DNA of 44,306 nucleotides from Cryobacterium lactosi (GTDB lineage Bacteria > Actinomycetota > Actinomycetes > Actinomycetales > Microbacteriaceae). The notes under the pieces were generated by a model that saw only the letters and a list, made by a program, of their open reading frames with translations, was not told where the DNA came from and made no database searches. The stretch spans positions 1 through 44,306 of the forward strand of contig NZ_SOHM01000033.1 in assembly GCF_004403945.1 (NCBI RefSeq), in the 5' to 3' direction. Shown piece by piece: positions 36,601 to 43,817 of this stretch (the stretch's first letter is position 1; each line of letters begins with the position of its first letter). Made by a program: the position numbers and the translations under genes.

Positions 36601-38164
36601 CAACGCCGGCGCCGGCATCCCCGCACCCCGCCGGCCCTGGCTCGACGAACTCGCCGAGGCTTACGACCTCAGCCTGCTGCGGCAGCGCACGGATGCCGAA
36701 CTTCTGCTCGGCGTCTCCGACATCGCCGAGCAGCAGCAACAGGTCTCCGCGTACTTCCGGCCCGACGTCGACGGGCACATCTCCGTCTTCGGCACCGGCG
36801 GCTCGGGCAAATCCGCGGTGCTGCGCACCCTGGCCTGCGCCGCGGCGATCACCCCGCGCGGCGGCCCGGTGCACGTGTACGGGCTCGACTTCGGCGCCGG
36901 CAGCCTGCGCATGCTCGAGCAGCTGCCGCACGTGGGCTCCATCATCATGGGCGACGACACCGAACGCATCGTGCGCCTGTTCCGCACCCTGCAAAGCGAA
37001 CTCGACCGCCGCAAAGCGCTCTACGCCGAGGCGAACGCGTCGAACATCAGCGAATACCGGCAGCTGGCCGGCCAACCGGTCGAACCGCGCATCCTGCTGC
37101 TCATCGACGGGTTCCCCAACTTCCGTAACGACTTCGAGATCATGGCCGGCCGTGCCCAGTGGTTCGACGTGTTCAAGGACATCCTCTCCGACGGCCGCCA
37201 GCTGGGCATGCACGTGGCCCTCACCGCGGACCGGGCCGGCGCTGTGCCCGCATCGATCTCCTCCGCGATTCAGCGCAAGGTGGTGCTGCGGCTCGCCGAC
37301 GACGGCTACGGCATGCTCGACGTGCCCGGCGACATCCTCAGCATCAAGTCGCCCGCCGGCCGCGCCATCGTCGACGGCTTCGAAACCCAGATCGCCATCC
37401 TCGGCGGCCTGTCGGCGCAGTCGGCGCAGTCCGCCGCCACCAAACGACTCGCCGACGCCATGCGCCGCGCGGGCGTGGCCGAGGCGCCGGCAATCGGGGC
37501 GCTGCCCAAGGAATTCCCGCAGGGCCAGCTGCCCGCCCGGGTGGGCGAGAGGGTGGTGCTCGGCCTCGGCGACATCGACCTGGGCCCGGCCGGTTTCGAG
37601 CCCAGCGGCACCCTGCTGCTGGCGGGACCTCCGGCCAGCGGCCGCAGCACCGCCATCGAGTCGATCGCCGCGTCATTCAAACGGTTCGAACCGGATGCCC
37701 GGCTGTACTACTTCGGCAACGCCCGCTCGCCGATCTCCCGGCTGGACCTCTGGACCGAAGCCGCGACCACGGTCGACGCCATCGCGGCGCTGGCCAAAGA
37801 CCTAGCCGCGGCGGTGGCCGACCCCGATACCGAGGGTCGCATCGCCGTGTTCGTCGAGAGCCTGGGCGACTTCCTGCAGACACCCGCCGACGGCGGGATC
37901 CTTGAGCTCACCCGGGCGGTCAAGCGCAGCGACCACTTCCTGCTGGCCGAGGCCGAGACCAGTGTCTGGAACTCGTCCTGGCCGCTGTTCGGCGAGATCA
38001 AGAACTCCCGCCGCGGACTGCTGCTGCAGCCCGAATCGGTGGAGGGCGACATCCTGCTGAAGACCGCGCTGCCCCGGCTCAACCGCTCTGAGTTCCCGCC
38101 CGGCCGCGGTGTGCTCATCGCCAAGGGCAACTTCGTGCGGGTGCAGCTGCCGCTCCTCGCGTGA
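33686..38164 (+). CDS. Type VII secretion FHA-FtsK/SpoIIIE ATPase (EssC/EccC-like)
   Basis: Membrane-anchored motor of 1492 residues. Residues 1-95 form a small beta-rich domain (LKLTLVRPNGAASDIIV) of possible ubiquitin-like fold. An FHA domain follows at about 105-195 (LLVGRDPSCDIVL, VSKKHVRLEIG, LGSANGVVVDG). Two hydrophobic spans lie at about 242-278. The first FtsK domain has Walker A GGTTGAGKSEF (about 707) and Walker B LVLVIDEFAAL (about 812). The second has Walker A GTGGSGKSAVL (about 1035) and a Walker-B-like ILLLIDGFPNF. The third is degenerate: AGPPASGRST (about 1311) and IAVFVESLGDF, lacking the lysine and the Asp-Glu pair. This order matches firmicute EssC more than mycobacterial EccC, which lacks FHA. 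It should couple ATP hydrolysis to export of WXG100-type substrates. Confidence 0.9.
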   Translation: MRLKLTLVRPNGAASDIIVTADAAATISEIAGTISRVDAQTVHSPDRFLTLRATLPGQSVPLTLPPDGPVGEAWIGSGASVSLADAGVLYQAPSTLTVPAVAQLTVLSGPDEGREFPLAPGSLLVGRDPSCDIVLHDSLVSKKHVRLEIGDAVEVIDLGSANGVVVDGGIVGRLRIAKTERLLLGDSEVEIRLLTDAPAPESAPKPGPIFFNRSPKVEKRYIGQEFVSPEVPTEKEDPPFPLLAMITPLLLGGAMFALTKSPTTLLFCLLSPVMLIGNFLTTKSRDKRRMAKAVAKFGSRLEVLTNRLATERVIEHELRLKESPSTLEAHEHAMNRGPMLWTRRPEHWSFLNVRLGCGTMNSRNTISDSSRGDMLPEFEEKLTEVVNANRTLDGVPLIDNLYDSGALGIAGSPAQAMGSINSILVQLTALHSPAELVVASLLTPSWSRELEWLKWMPHTSSPHSPIEGSHLADSAASASAVLSSIEGVVEARLAQAKSQRRGAMVQTDAALERGGEVGSSSLNEGTKSAIPAIVLLISDDVAIDRARLVQLAEIAADAGVYPIWIGPTVAALPAVCRTYLHLGDEPGIATVGFVRLGETINNVVTEQVDSAAALDFAKRMAPVIDAGALVADASDLPRTVSLVTLLGHDMVETSAAVIDRWQQNTSIHDRSGGTPKPRRAGKLRAIIGSAGVDAMHLDLRTQGPHALVGGTTGAGKSEFLQAWVLGMAAEYSPDRVTFLFVDYKGGSAFADCVTLPHCVGLVTDLSPHLVRRALTSLRAELHHREHLLNRKKAKDLLELEKRGDPDSPPALVLVIDEFAALATEVPEFVDGVVDIAQRGRSLGIHLIMATQRPAGVIKDNLRANTPLRIALRMADESDSTDVIGTKESAHFDPAIPGRGVAKTGPGRLAQFQSAYAGGWTSREPERAGIDVHELRFGAESRWEEPREVGYVDEDRDLGPTDQQRLVTTIVGANAGAGIPAPRRPWLDELAEAYDLSLLRQRTDAELLLGVSDIAEQQQQVSAYFRPDVDGHISVFGTGGSGKSAVLRTLACAAAITPRGGPVHVYGLDFGAGSLRMLEQLPHVGSIIMGDDTERIVRLFRTLQSELDRRKALYAEANASNISEYRQLAGQPVEPRILLLIDGFPNFRNDFEIMAGRAQWFDVFKDILSDGRQLGMHVALTADRAGAVPASISSAIQRKVVLRLADDGYGMLDVPGDILSIKSPAGRAIVDGFETQIAILGGLSAQSAQSAATKRLADAMRRAGVAEAPAIGALPKEFPQGQLPARVGERVVLGLGDIDLGPAGFEPSGTLLLAGPPASGRSTAIESIAASFKRFEPDARLYYFGNARSPISRLDLWTEAATTVDAIAALAKDLAAAVADPDTEGRIAVFVESLGDFLQTPADGGILELTRAVKRSDHFLLAEAETSVWNSSWPLFGEIKNSRRGLLLQPESVEGDILLKTALPRLNRSEFPPGRGVLIAKGNFVRVQLPLLA

Positions 38165-38305
38165 CACGGGCGCCAGGTCGCGTGATGGGGACCGCTGCCC
38201 ATCGAACCCGTTCGCCGGCTTCGGTAGTGTTCACAACAGGCAGCCGGCCAACGCGCATCCGTCGTGGCTCAGCCGGCCCAGCCGAATACCTAGGGGGAAC
38301 CGATC

Positions 38306-38620
38306 ATGAGTGATCTCATCATCAACCTGCAGCTGCTTCATCAGCTGCGGGACGACCTGGATGCCGTGGTGTCCGAATTCACCAACGCCGACGAGTTCAG
38401 CGACGACGTGGCCACCGCCACCGGTCACGAGAACCTCGGCAACCACGTCGAAGACTTCGCGCACAAGTGGAACGACAAGCGCAAGGCCATGACCGAAGCG
38501 GTCGAGGCCCTGCGCAAGAAGATCGACGGCATCACCGACGGGTTCACCCAGGTGGACGACGGCCTCGCGAAGGCGCTCACCGACTCGGCCCCGCCGCTGC
38601 AGACCGCCACCCCGCAGTGA
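38306..38620 (+). CDS. WXG100-like small helical protein
   Basis: Soluble protein of 104 residues, predicted almost entirely helical, acidic, with a helix-turn-helix plan like the WXG100/ESAT-6 family. A tryptophan occurs in HVEDFAHKWNDKRKAMTE at about residue 52, but the WxG turn itself is not present. The C-terminal part (VDDGLAKALTDSAPPLQT) has no clear YxxxD/E export signal. AGGGGGAACC precedes the ATG. It sits between the ATPase and the 444-residue protein, so it is either a secreted substrate or a heterodimer partner or chaperone for that protein. Confidence 0.78.
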   Translation: MSDLIINLQLLHQLRDDLDAVVSEFTNADEFSDDVATATGHENLGNHVEDFAHKWNDKRKAMTEAVEALRKKIDGITDGFTQVDDGLAKALTDSAPPLQTATPQ

Positions 38621-38687
38621 CTCCGGTCACGCGACCCGCCCGCCCGGCCACCCCGAGAACTTCCCGCAGCCTGCCGAAGGAATCATC

Positions 38688-40022
38688 ATGACCGACACCG
38701 AATTCCGCGCCCTCGAGGGTGACCCGGATCTGCTGCGCACCAAGGCGCAGCACTACGCCGAGATCGCCAACGCCATCGCCCGCTCGGTGACCACCCTCAA
38801 TTCGATCAAGTCGGTGGAGGGCATGACATCCAAGGCCATCGACGCGATCCGTGAAGAGGCCGGCAACGTTGCCGACGACATCAGCAAGGCCAAGGACCGC
38901 TACTCCGGCACGGCGCAGGCCCTGATCACGTACTCCGCGCAGCTGCGCCTCGCGCAGGACTCCGCGAACACCGCCATCGCGCACATCGGCGACAAGGAAA
39001 CCGCCGCCGAAACCGCCGGCCGTACCGCGACCCGCACGGCCGCCACCGCCGCCAGCGCCACCCCGGAGACCACCGCCACCGACACGGCCGCCGCCGACAA
39101 GGCCGACGAGGCCGCCCAGGCCGCCGGTCAGGCTCTGCAGGCAGCGCACGGCGAGTGGCACTCGGCTCTCGCCGTGAAGAACCAGGCCGCCGAGACGGCC
39201 ATCACGGCCATCCTCGAGGTCGTCGAGGGCAAGAAGAGCCAGGACCTCAACGACAGCTGGTGGGATGACTGGGGCGCCAAGGCGCTCGACATTCTCAAGG
39301 TCATCTGCGACTGGGCCGGCGTGCTCGCCATCTTCCTGGCCTGGGTGCCCATCCTCGGCCAGGTGCTGCTGGTGCTCGCCGCCGTCGGCGCAGTGCTCAC
39401 CCTCATCGAAGCCACCATCAAGGCCATCAACGGCGACGGCAGCTGGTGGGCGGTCGCCGGTGCGGCAGTCGGCGCGGTGCTGTCGGTCTTCGGCGGCAAG
39501 ATCTTCTCGATCGGCGCCAAGTACCTGCGCGCATCCATGATCACCAAGGCCGCCAACAGTATGGATGGCGCACCGGCGCTCAGCCGCCAGCTCAGCGGCG
39601 TCGGCCGACACAGCTCCGCGTACATGAGCGTGGACGATGCGGCGGCAGTGGTCGTGAAGCCCTTCAAGGATTCGTTGGGTGAGGCGTTCAAGAAGTCCTT
39701 CGTGCCCGACGTCACCCCGGGTGCCGGACCGGCGCAGTTGCTGCGAGAGGCGGCCGAGAAGGCGCTGCCCACCCTGGACAACCTCGCGCCGACCAACCTG
39801 CTCAAGCTGAACACCGACCTCCTGGACTTCTACCGGATGGCCGCGAAGGCGCCGGGCCTGCTCGACGCGCCCATGGTCATCCAGGGCGTCATGCTCTCGA
39901 CCTACCAGTTGAACACCATGTACAAGGCCGTCGACAACCTGATTGAGAACCCGATGGAGCCGTTCCTCGGCGACTACTCGGGTGTGGTGGATCAGGCGCA
40001 GAAGACATTCGGGAGAGACTAG
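38688..40022 (+). CDS. Candidate type VII substrate with helical N-domain and membrane-active centre
   Basis: Protein of 444 residues. Residues 1-105 are helical (LRTKAQHYAEIANAIARSV), resembling the WXG100-like N-domain of LXG-type or actinobacterial type VII substrates. Next come an Ala/Thr-rich linker (about 105-140), another helix, then WWDDWGAKALDILKVICDWA and two strongly hydrophobic helices (about 212-245 and 252-280), the second with small-residue spacing (AVAGAAVGAVLSVFGGKIF). Residues 280-444 form a soluble-looking domain without known toxin motifs. GAAGGAA precedes the ATG. Such architecture fits a secreted effector or membrane-inserting protein, but activity is not shown; no immunity gene is evident, though the two downstream membrane proteins are candidates. 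Confidence 0.65.
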   Translation: MTDTEFRALEGDPDLLRTKAQHYAEIANAIARSVTTLNSIKSVEGMTSKAIDAIREEAGNVADDISKAKDRYSGTAQALITYSAQLRLAQDSANTAIAHIGDKETAAETAGRTATRTAATAASATPETTATDTAAADKADEAAQAAGQALQAAHGEWHSALAVKNQAAETAITAILEVVEGKKSQDLNDSWWDDWGAKALDILKVICDWAGVLAIFLAWVPILGQVLLVLAAVGAVLTLIEATIKAINGDGSWWAVAGAAVGAVLSVFGGKIFSIGAKYLRASMITKAANSMDGAPALSRQLSGVGRHSSAYMSVDDAAAVVVKPFKDSLGEAFKKSFVPDVTPGAGPAQLLREAAEKALPTLDNLAPTNLLKLNTDLLDFYRMAAKAPGLLDAPMVIQGVMLSTYQLNTMYKAVDNLIENPMEPFLGDYSGVVDQAQKTFGRD

Positions 40023-40026
40023 ACCG

Positions 40027-40668
40027 ATGACTTCGCGTACCCCGCTTCCCACCAGGGACATCGTCGACCTCAGCGTCAACCCTGACCAGACCTGGTATCC
40101 GATTCCGCTCGGGGGCCCGGAGACCGCCCTGTGGGGGGAGACCCTCGCCGCTGAGGTGGTGGCGGATGCCGTCAGTCGCCGCACGCTCGGCGGGCAACTC
40201 ACGACGCTGCAGGTGCGCCTCGCCGGCATCGGCAACCCGCGGATCAGCTGCGCCGTGTGGATCCCGTACCCCGAGTCCGGTCGGGCCTCCTGCGCTCTCG
40301 GCTTCGAACTCACCGACATCGGCGCCGGCCTCACCAGCGAGCAGGCCGCCGCCGCCTACCTCGCCGAGCTGCAGGCCGACGAGGGCCGGCGCTTCCCCGG
40401 CACGGAGTACCTGGGCGTCACCACCTTCACCGGAGAGGTGCCCGCCGGACCGTTCGTGGCCGCGCACACCTTCATCTCCCGCCGCGACCCCGGTGACGAG
40501 GAAGCCACCATCGAGGAGCGCACGGTCTTCGCCGTGTTCCCGCCCGGCGCCGCGCAGTACGTGCAGCTGGTGTTCTCCGCCGAAGGTGTCGGCGCCTTCG
40601 TCAATATGCCGCGTCAGACCGAAGAGGTTGTCGCGGCCCTGCGCATCGAACTCGAGGTGGCCGCGTGA
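40027..40668 (+). CDS. Soluble protein A in the type VII locus, function unknown
   Basis: Predicted cytoplasmic protein of 213 residues, without signal peptide or membrane span. It is beta-rich with one amphipathic helix (about 103-116). The start region RDIVDLSVNPDQTWYPIPL and the C-terminal MPRQTEEVVAALRIELEV suggest a compact alpha/beta domain. Its successor begins with a similar VSPDQTYSIILPGTW, so the two may share a fold; a PsbP/Mog1-like fold is possible for the second, but not demonstrable here. The ATG at 40027 lies five bases after the preceding stop, and its TGA overlaps the next GTG. It could be a substrate-specific chaperone. Confidence 0.65.
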   Translation: MTSRTPLPTRDIVDLSVNPDQTWYPIPLGGPETALWGETLAAEVVADAVSRRTLGGQLTTLQVRLAGIGNPRISCAVWIPYPESGRASCALGFELTDIGAGLTSEQAAAAYLAELQADEGRRFPGTEYLGVTTFTGEVPAGPFVAAHTFISRRDPGDEEATIEERTVFAVFPPGAAQYVQLVFSAEGVGAFVNMPRQTEEVVAALRIELEVAA

Positions 40669-41255
40669 CCCGTGAGGTAGTCAGCCCGGACCAGACCTAT
40701 TCGATCATCTTGCCCGGCACCTGGGCGGTCATCCCGTTGCAGGACGAGACCGCGATGACCAAGCGCATCGTGGCCCTGGTGAAGAAGCAGGTCGGCGGCG
40801 GCGACCGCGCCGCGCGGGTGCGCCGGCAAACCCGCGACGAGTTCGTCAAGAGCGCCGAGCAGGCCCGGGATGCCGGTGCCACGTCGTTCGCGCTGTCGCT
40901 GGAAATCATGCCCGGCATCCCGTTTCCCGCCGCGATGCTCTCCACGATTGAGAGCTGGCCGGTGCTCGCGTCGGCGGAGCTGGACCTGGCCGACCGACTG
41001 CGCGCCGCTCTGCCCGGAGCCGTGCTGCTCGAACAGCAGACCGGGCCGGTGGCCAGGGAATCCGAGTTCGCCCAACAACGGGTCGGCGGCGAGAAGGTGC
41101 CGTCGCTGCGCGTCGTGTACTGGCTGCCCCGCCCGCACAGCGATGACCTGCTGCGCATCACGATTTCTGCACCGATGGTGGAGAGCCCCGAGCTCTTCAC
41201 CGAACTGTTCGACGCGATCGTTGACTCGATCACCTGGAAGGCCGACTCGATATGA
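40665..41255 (+). CDS. Soluble protein B in the type VII locus, PsbP/Mog1-like fold possible
   Basis: Predicted cytoplasmic protein of 196 residues. It opens with SPDQTYSIILPGTWAVIPL, the pattern of PsbP/Mog1/DUF1795-like domains (beta strand, PxxW turn), then an amphipathic helix rich in Arg and Gln (about 42-68), several strands, and ends with an LFTELFDAIVDSITWK helix typical of that fold's last element. The start is GTG (GTGA overlap with protein A); the stop overlaps the next ATG (ATGA). There is no signal peptide, so it should be cytosolic and act as a chaperone or adaptor, as EspG does in ESX systems. This is inference from context, not homology. Confidence 0.6.
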   Translation: MTREVVSPDQTYSIILPGTWAVIPLQDETAMTKRIVALVKKQVGGGDRAARVRRQTRDEFVKSAEQARDAGATSFALSLEIMPGIPFPAAMLSTIESWPVLASAELDLADRLRAALPGAVLLEQQTGPVARESEFAQQRVGGEKVPSLRVVYWLPRPHSDDLLRITISAPMVESPELFTELFDAIVDSITWKADSI

Positions 41256-42118
41256 GCCACAGCACCGCCACGCCCGAAGTCACGACAGGTCGCAACACCC
41301 GCGGCCTGATCCTGCTCTCGATCGGGGTGGTGCTCACCCTCGCGGCGGTCGCACTGCTCTTTGTCACCATCGTGGGCATCTCCTCGCTGCAGGCGGACGC
41401 CCTGGCCCGCATCAACGAGGAGAACCTGTCGTACCGGGCGGAGTTCGGCTTCGTCGAGCGGGAGCTCTCGTCGCTGTCCGCCATGACCGCGATCCCGGCC
41501 GCGATCCTGGTGGCCGCCGCCTGCTTCCTGATCCCGGGGTATCTGCGCCGCCGCGGCGTGATGGCCGAGCGGGACACGACCTTCTGGCGCGGAGGATCCA
41601 CCACTGCCAAGTTCAAGCCGCTGCCGCTGGGCCTGCACGCCGCCTGGCTTCTGGTGCCCCTGGCCGCTTGGGTGGTGTTGGTGCTGATCCCACTGCAGAA
41701 CCTCATCGGCGGCACGGCGTGGCCTGCCGGCCTGCAAGACGAGAACGCCACCGCGGTGTGGATGCTGCTGGCCTCGTATGGCGGCTTGGCCGCCGCGCTG
41801 TTCACGGTGATCCTCGTGTCGCTGGTGAAGAAGGCCGTGTACGTGCGCCACATTGCGCGGCACCCGGATGCCGTCACCGGCAGCGCCGGCAAGCGCACCT
41901 GGCGCTGGCTCACCTTCCGCTGGCGCTTCGACCTGTGGATCGCCGGACTCGGCGGCGGATTCCTCGGCCTGTGCTGGATCGCCCTCGGATTCGAGGACAC
42001 CCCGTTCTTCATCACCACGCTGGTGATCGGCCTGGCCCTCGTGGCCGGCGGCCTGCTGCTCGCGGTGAACTACTGGCGCGCCGGCGAGCCCCTCGGCGCT
42101 GCCGAGTCCTACTCCTAG
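41252..42118 (+). CDS. Six-span membrane protein A of the type VII locus
   Basis: Integral membrane protein of 288 residues with about six hydrophobic spans (near 18-42, 76-97, 127-150, 168-190, 229-250, 255-275). Between spans 2 and 3 is a conserved FWRGGSTTAKFKPL segment, and before span 5 KRTWRWLTFRWRFDLW. The next gene encodes the same plan, so they are paralogues. The ATG at 41252 overlaps the preceding TGA by four bases. Candidate roles are channel, immunity to the 444-residue protein, or a scaffold for the ATPase. None is supported directly, and I do not recognise the family. Confidence 0.7.
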   Translation: MSHSTATPEVTTGRNTRGLILLSIGVVLTLAAVALLFVTIVGISSLQADALARINEENLSYRAEFGFVERELSSLSAMTAIPAAILVAAACFLIPGYLRRRGVMAERDTTFWRGGSTTAKFKPLPLGLHAAWLLVPLAAWVVLVLIPLQNLIGGTAWPAGLQDENATAVWMLLASYGGLAAALFTVILVSLVKKAVYVRHIARHPDAVTGSAGKRTWRWLTFRWRFDLWIAGLGGGFLGLCWIALGFEDTPFFITTLVIGLALVAGGLLLAVNYWRAGEPLGAAESYS

Positions 42119-42131
42119 GGCCGGGCCCTCG

Positions 42132-43037
42132 TTGCCCCAGCCTCGCAGGCGGAGTGCGGCGCAGCGCCGTAAGGCCGAGATCCGCAGCCGTTCCTTCACC
42201 GTGGCCTCGCACGGGCCACCGAGTCAACCCACCCCGTTCAACGCACGCACCCTGTATCTCGTGGGCGGTGCTCTGTGCGCCGCAGCTGTGGTGGTGCTCT
42301 GCCTGCTGGTCGTGCGCACGGCCGGCGGTGACCACCTGCGCGAATTCTCCGGTGGCGAGAAGTGGGGCGACAACCTCATCACCGCTCCGTTCCTCATCCT
42401 GATGGTCGCCGCGGCGCCGCTGTTCCTGGCCGAGTATCACCGCCGCGGCCTGTGGTTCACCCGCGAACGCGGCTTCTTCCAGGGCGGCTCCAACGTGGTG
42501 GTGCTGCGGCCCGCCCGGCTCCGGTTTCGTGCTTTCTGGCTGCTGATCAGCGTCCTGGCTTGGGCTGCGCTGATCGCGGGGCCGGTGTACTACGACATCA
42601 CCACCGACGTCTTCGCCGACGCCGACTCCAGCCTGTGGACCCTGCTGGTCACGCACGGCCTGTTCGCGTCCGGGATGACCGTGCTGCTGCTCTTCTCCTT
42701 GCTCAAGCGGATGACTTACGAGCGGCTGGCCGCCCGGTTCGGCGGCGGCATCGTCTACGGCTCGGCCGACCAACGGGCCTGGCGCTTCCTGTCCTACCAA
42801 TTCCGGTTCGAACTGTGGTTCGCCTTCGGCTGCGGCGCGCTCCTCGGTGCCATCCCGCTCGTCTATCAACTCGCTGCCGAGAGCTGCTACACCAACGAGT
42901 GCGTCCCGGTTCCCGACGCCGGCCAGCTCGCCTGGCTCATCTGGGGCGCCGCGGGTTGTGCCGCTTTCGCCCTGATCGGTTGCCTGAGCGCCTGGCGCTC
43001 GGGCGAGTCGCTCTACAGCGGGGAATCCGTGTCCTGA
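42132..43037 (+). CDS. Six-span membrane protein B of the type VII locus
   Basis: Integral membrane protein of 301 residues, paralogous to its upstream neighbour: the same six-span topology and shared segments (GFFQGGSNVVVLRPARL against FWRGGSTTAKFKPLPL; QRAWRFLSYQFRFELW against KRTWRWLTFRWRFDLW; AWRSGESLYSGESVS against YWRAGEPLGAAESYS). It has a basic N-terminal tail of about 35 residues and two cysteines in an extracytoplasmic loop (ESCYTNECVP). The TTG start at 42132 is 13 bases past the previous stop; there is no strong ribosome site, and the tail is Arg-rich, so a later start is possible. The repeat array begins three bases after its stop. Confidence 0.65.
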   Translation: MPQPRRRSAAQRRKAEIRSRSFTVASHGPPSQPTPFNARTLYLVGGALCAAAVVVLCLLVVRTAGGDHLREFSGGEKWGDNLITAPFLILMVAAAPLFLAEYHRRGLWFTRERGFFQGGSNVVVLRPARLRFRAFWLLISVLAWAALIAGPVYYDITTDVFADADSSLWTLLVTHGLFASGMTVLLLFSLLKRMTYERLAARFGGGIVYGSADQRAWRFLSYQFRFELWFAFGCGALLGAIPLVYQLAAESCYTNECVPVPDAGQLAWLIWGAAGCAAFALIGCLSAWRSGESLYSGESVS

Positions 43038-43039
43038 CG

Positions 43040-43695
43040 CAGTAAAGGCGGAGAAATTCGCGACATGCCGTGTTTTGGGCCGCGCAGCACGGCGTTTCTC
43101 GAATAACTCCGCCTTTAGTGACGGATGTGTCGCCACTCATGACGGGTGTCTATCCGCCAACGACGGATGCGTCGCCGGGTGACGTGCTCGCGCCTCGCGC
43201 ATCCGTAGCCCATCGGCGCGCAGTAAAGGCGGAGAATTTCGCGACATGCCGTGTTTCGGGCCGCGTAGCACGGCGTTTCGCGAAAAACTCCGCCTTTAGT
43301 GACGGATGTGTAGCCGCTCATGATGGGTGTCTACCCGCCAGTGACGGATGCGTCGCGGGGTGACGTGCCCGCACCTCGCGCATCCGTAGCCCATCGGCGT
43401 GCAGCAAAGGCGGAGAAATTCGCGACATGCCGTGTTTCGGGCCGCGCAGCACGGCGTTTCGCGAAAAACTCCGCCTTTCGTGACGGATGCGTAGCCGCTC
43501 ATGACGGGTGTCTACCCGCCAGTGACGGATGCGTCGCCGCGGGACCTGCCCGCGCCTCGCGCCATCCGTAGCCCATCGGCGTGCAGTAAAGGCGGAGAAA
43601 TTCGCGGCACGCCGTGTCTTGGGCCGCGTAGCACGGCGTTTCGCGAAAAACTCCGCCTTTAGTGGCGGATGCGTCGCCGCTCATGACGGATGCCT
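43040..43695. repeat. Tandem array of four 181-bp units, each with a 75-nt hairpin
   Basis: Units start at 43040, 43221, 43402 and 43584 (period 181, 181, 182); the last is incomplete. Each opens with a long imperfect palindrome (43043-43117, 43224-43298, 43406-43478, 43587-43661) whose arms share AAAGGCGGAG ... TTCGCGA ... GCCGTG against CACGGC ... TCGCGAA ... CTCCGCCTTT. Between hairpins is a spacer of about 106 nt with repeated GACGGATG and an inverted CATCCGTAG. Short minus-strand frames of 61-68 codons recur per copy and look incidental. The array lies between a membrane-protein gene and the WXG100-like gene. The stretch 43696-43817 has no gene; an AT-rich TACATAGT at 43757 might be a -10 element. 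Confidence 0.85.
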
Positions 43696-43817
43696 ACCCA
43701 TCGAGTGCATGGGGAGTGCTGCCCATTCCGCGGAGCAACGCAGGTTCGTTAGGTTGTACATAGTCGGTCGGCCTGAGGGGGTTGGCCCCGAACTACTAAT
43801 AAGAGGAGCAGTAACTC

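Noticed and set aside
34919..37213. 764-codon minus-strand frame inside the FHA-FtsK gene
   Set aside because: It is a shadow of a gene with clear Walker and FHA motifs.
43115..43684. Repeated 61-68-codon minus-strand frames in the array
   Set aside because: They recur once per unit, cross the hairpin and lack ribosome sites, so they are by-products of the repeat.
43040..43695. CRISPR array or integron attC array
   Set aside because: The period of about 181 bp with a 75-nt hairpin and conserved rather than unique spacers excludes CRISPR; no GTTRRRY/RYYYAAC core sites or integrase are present.
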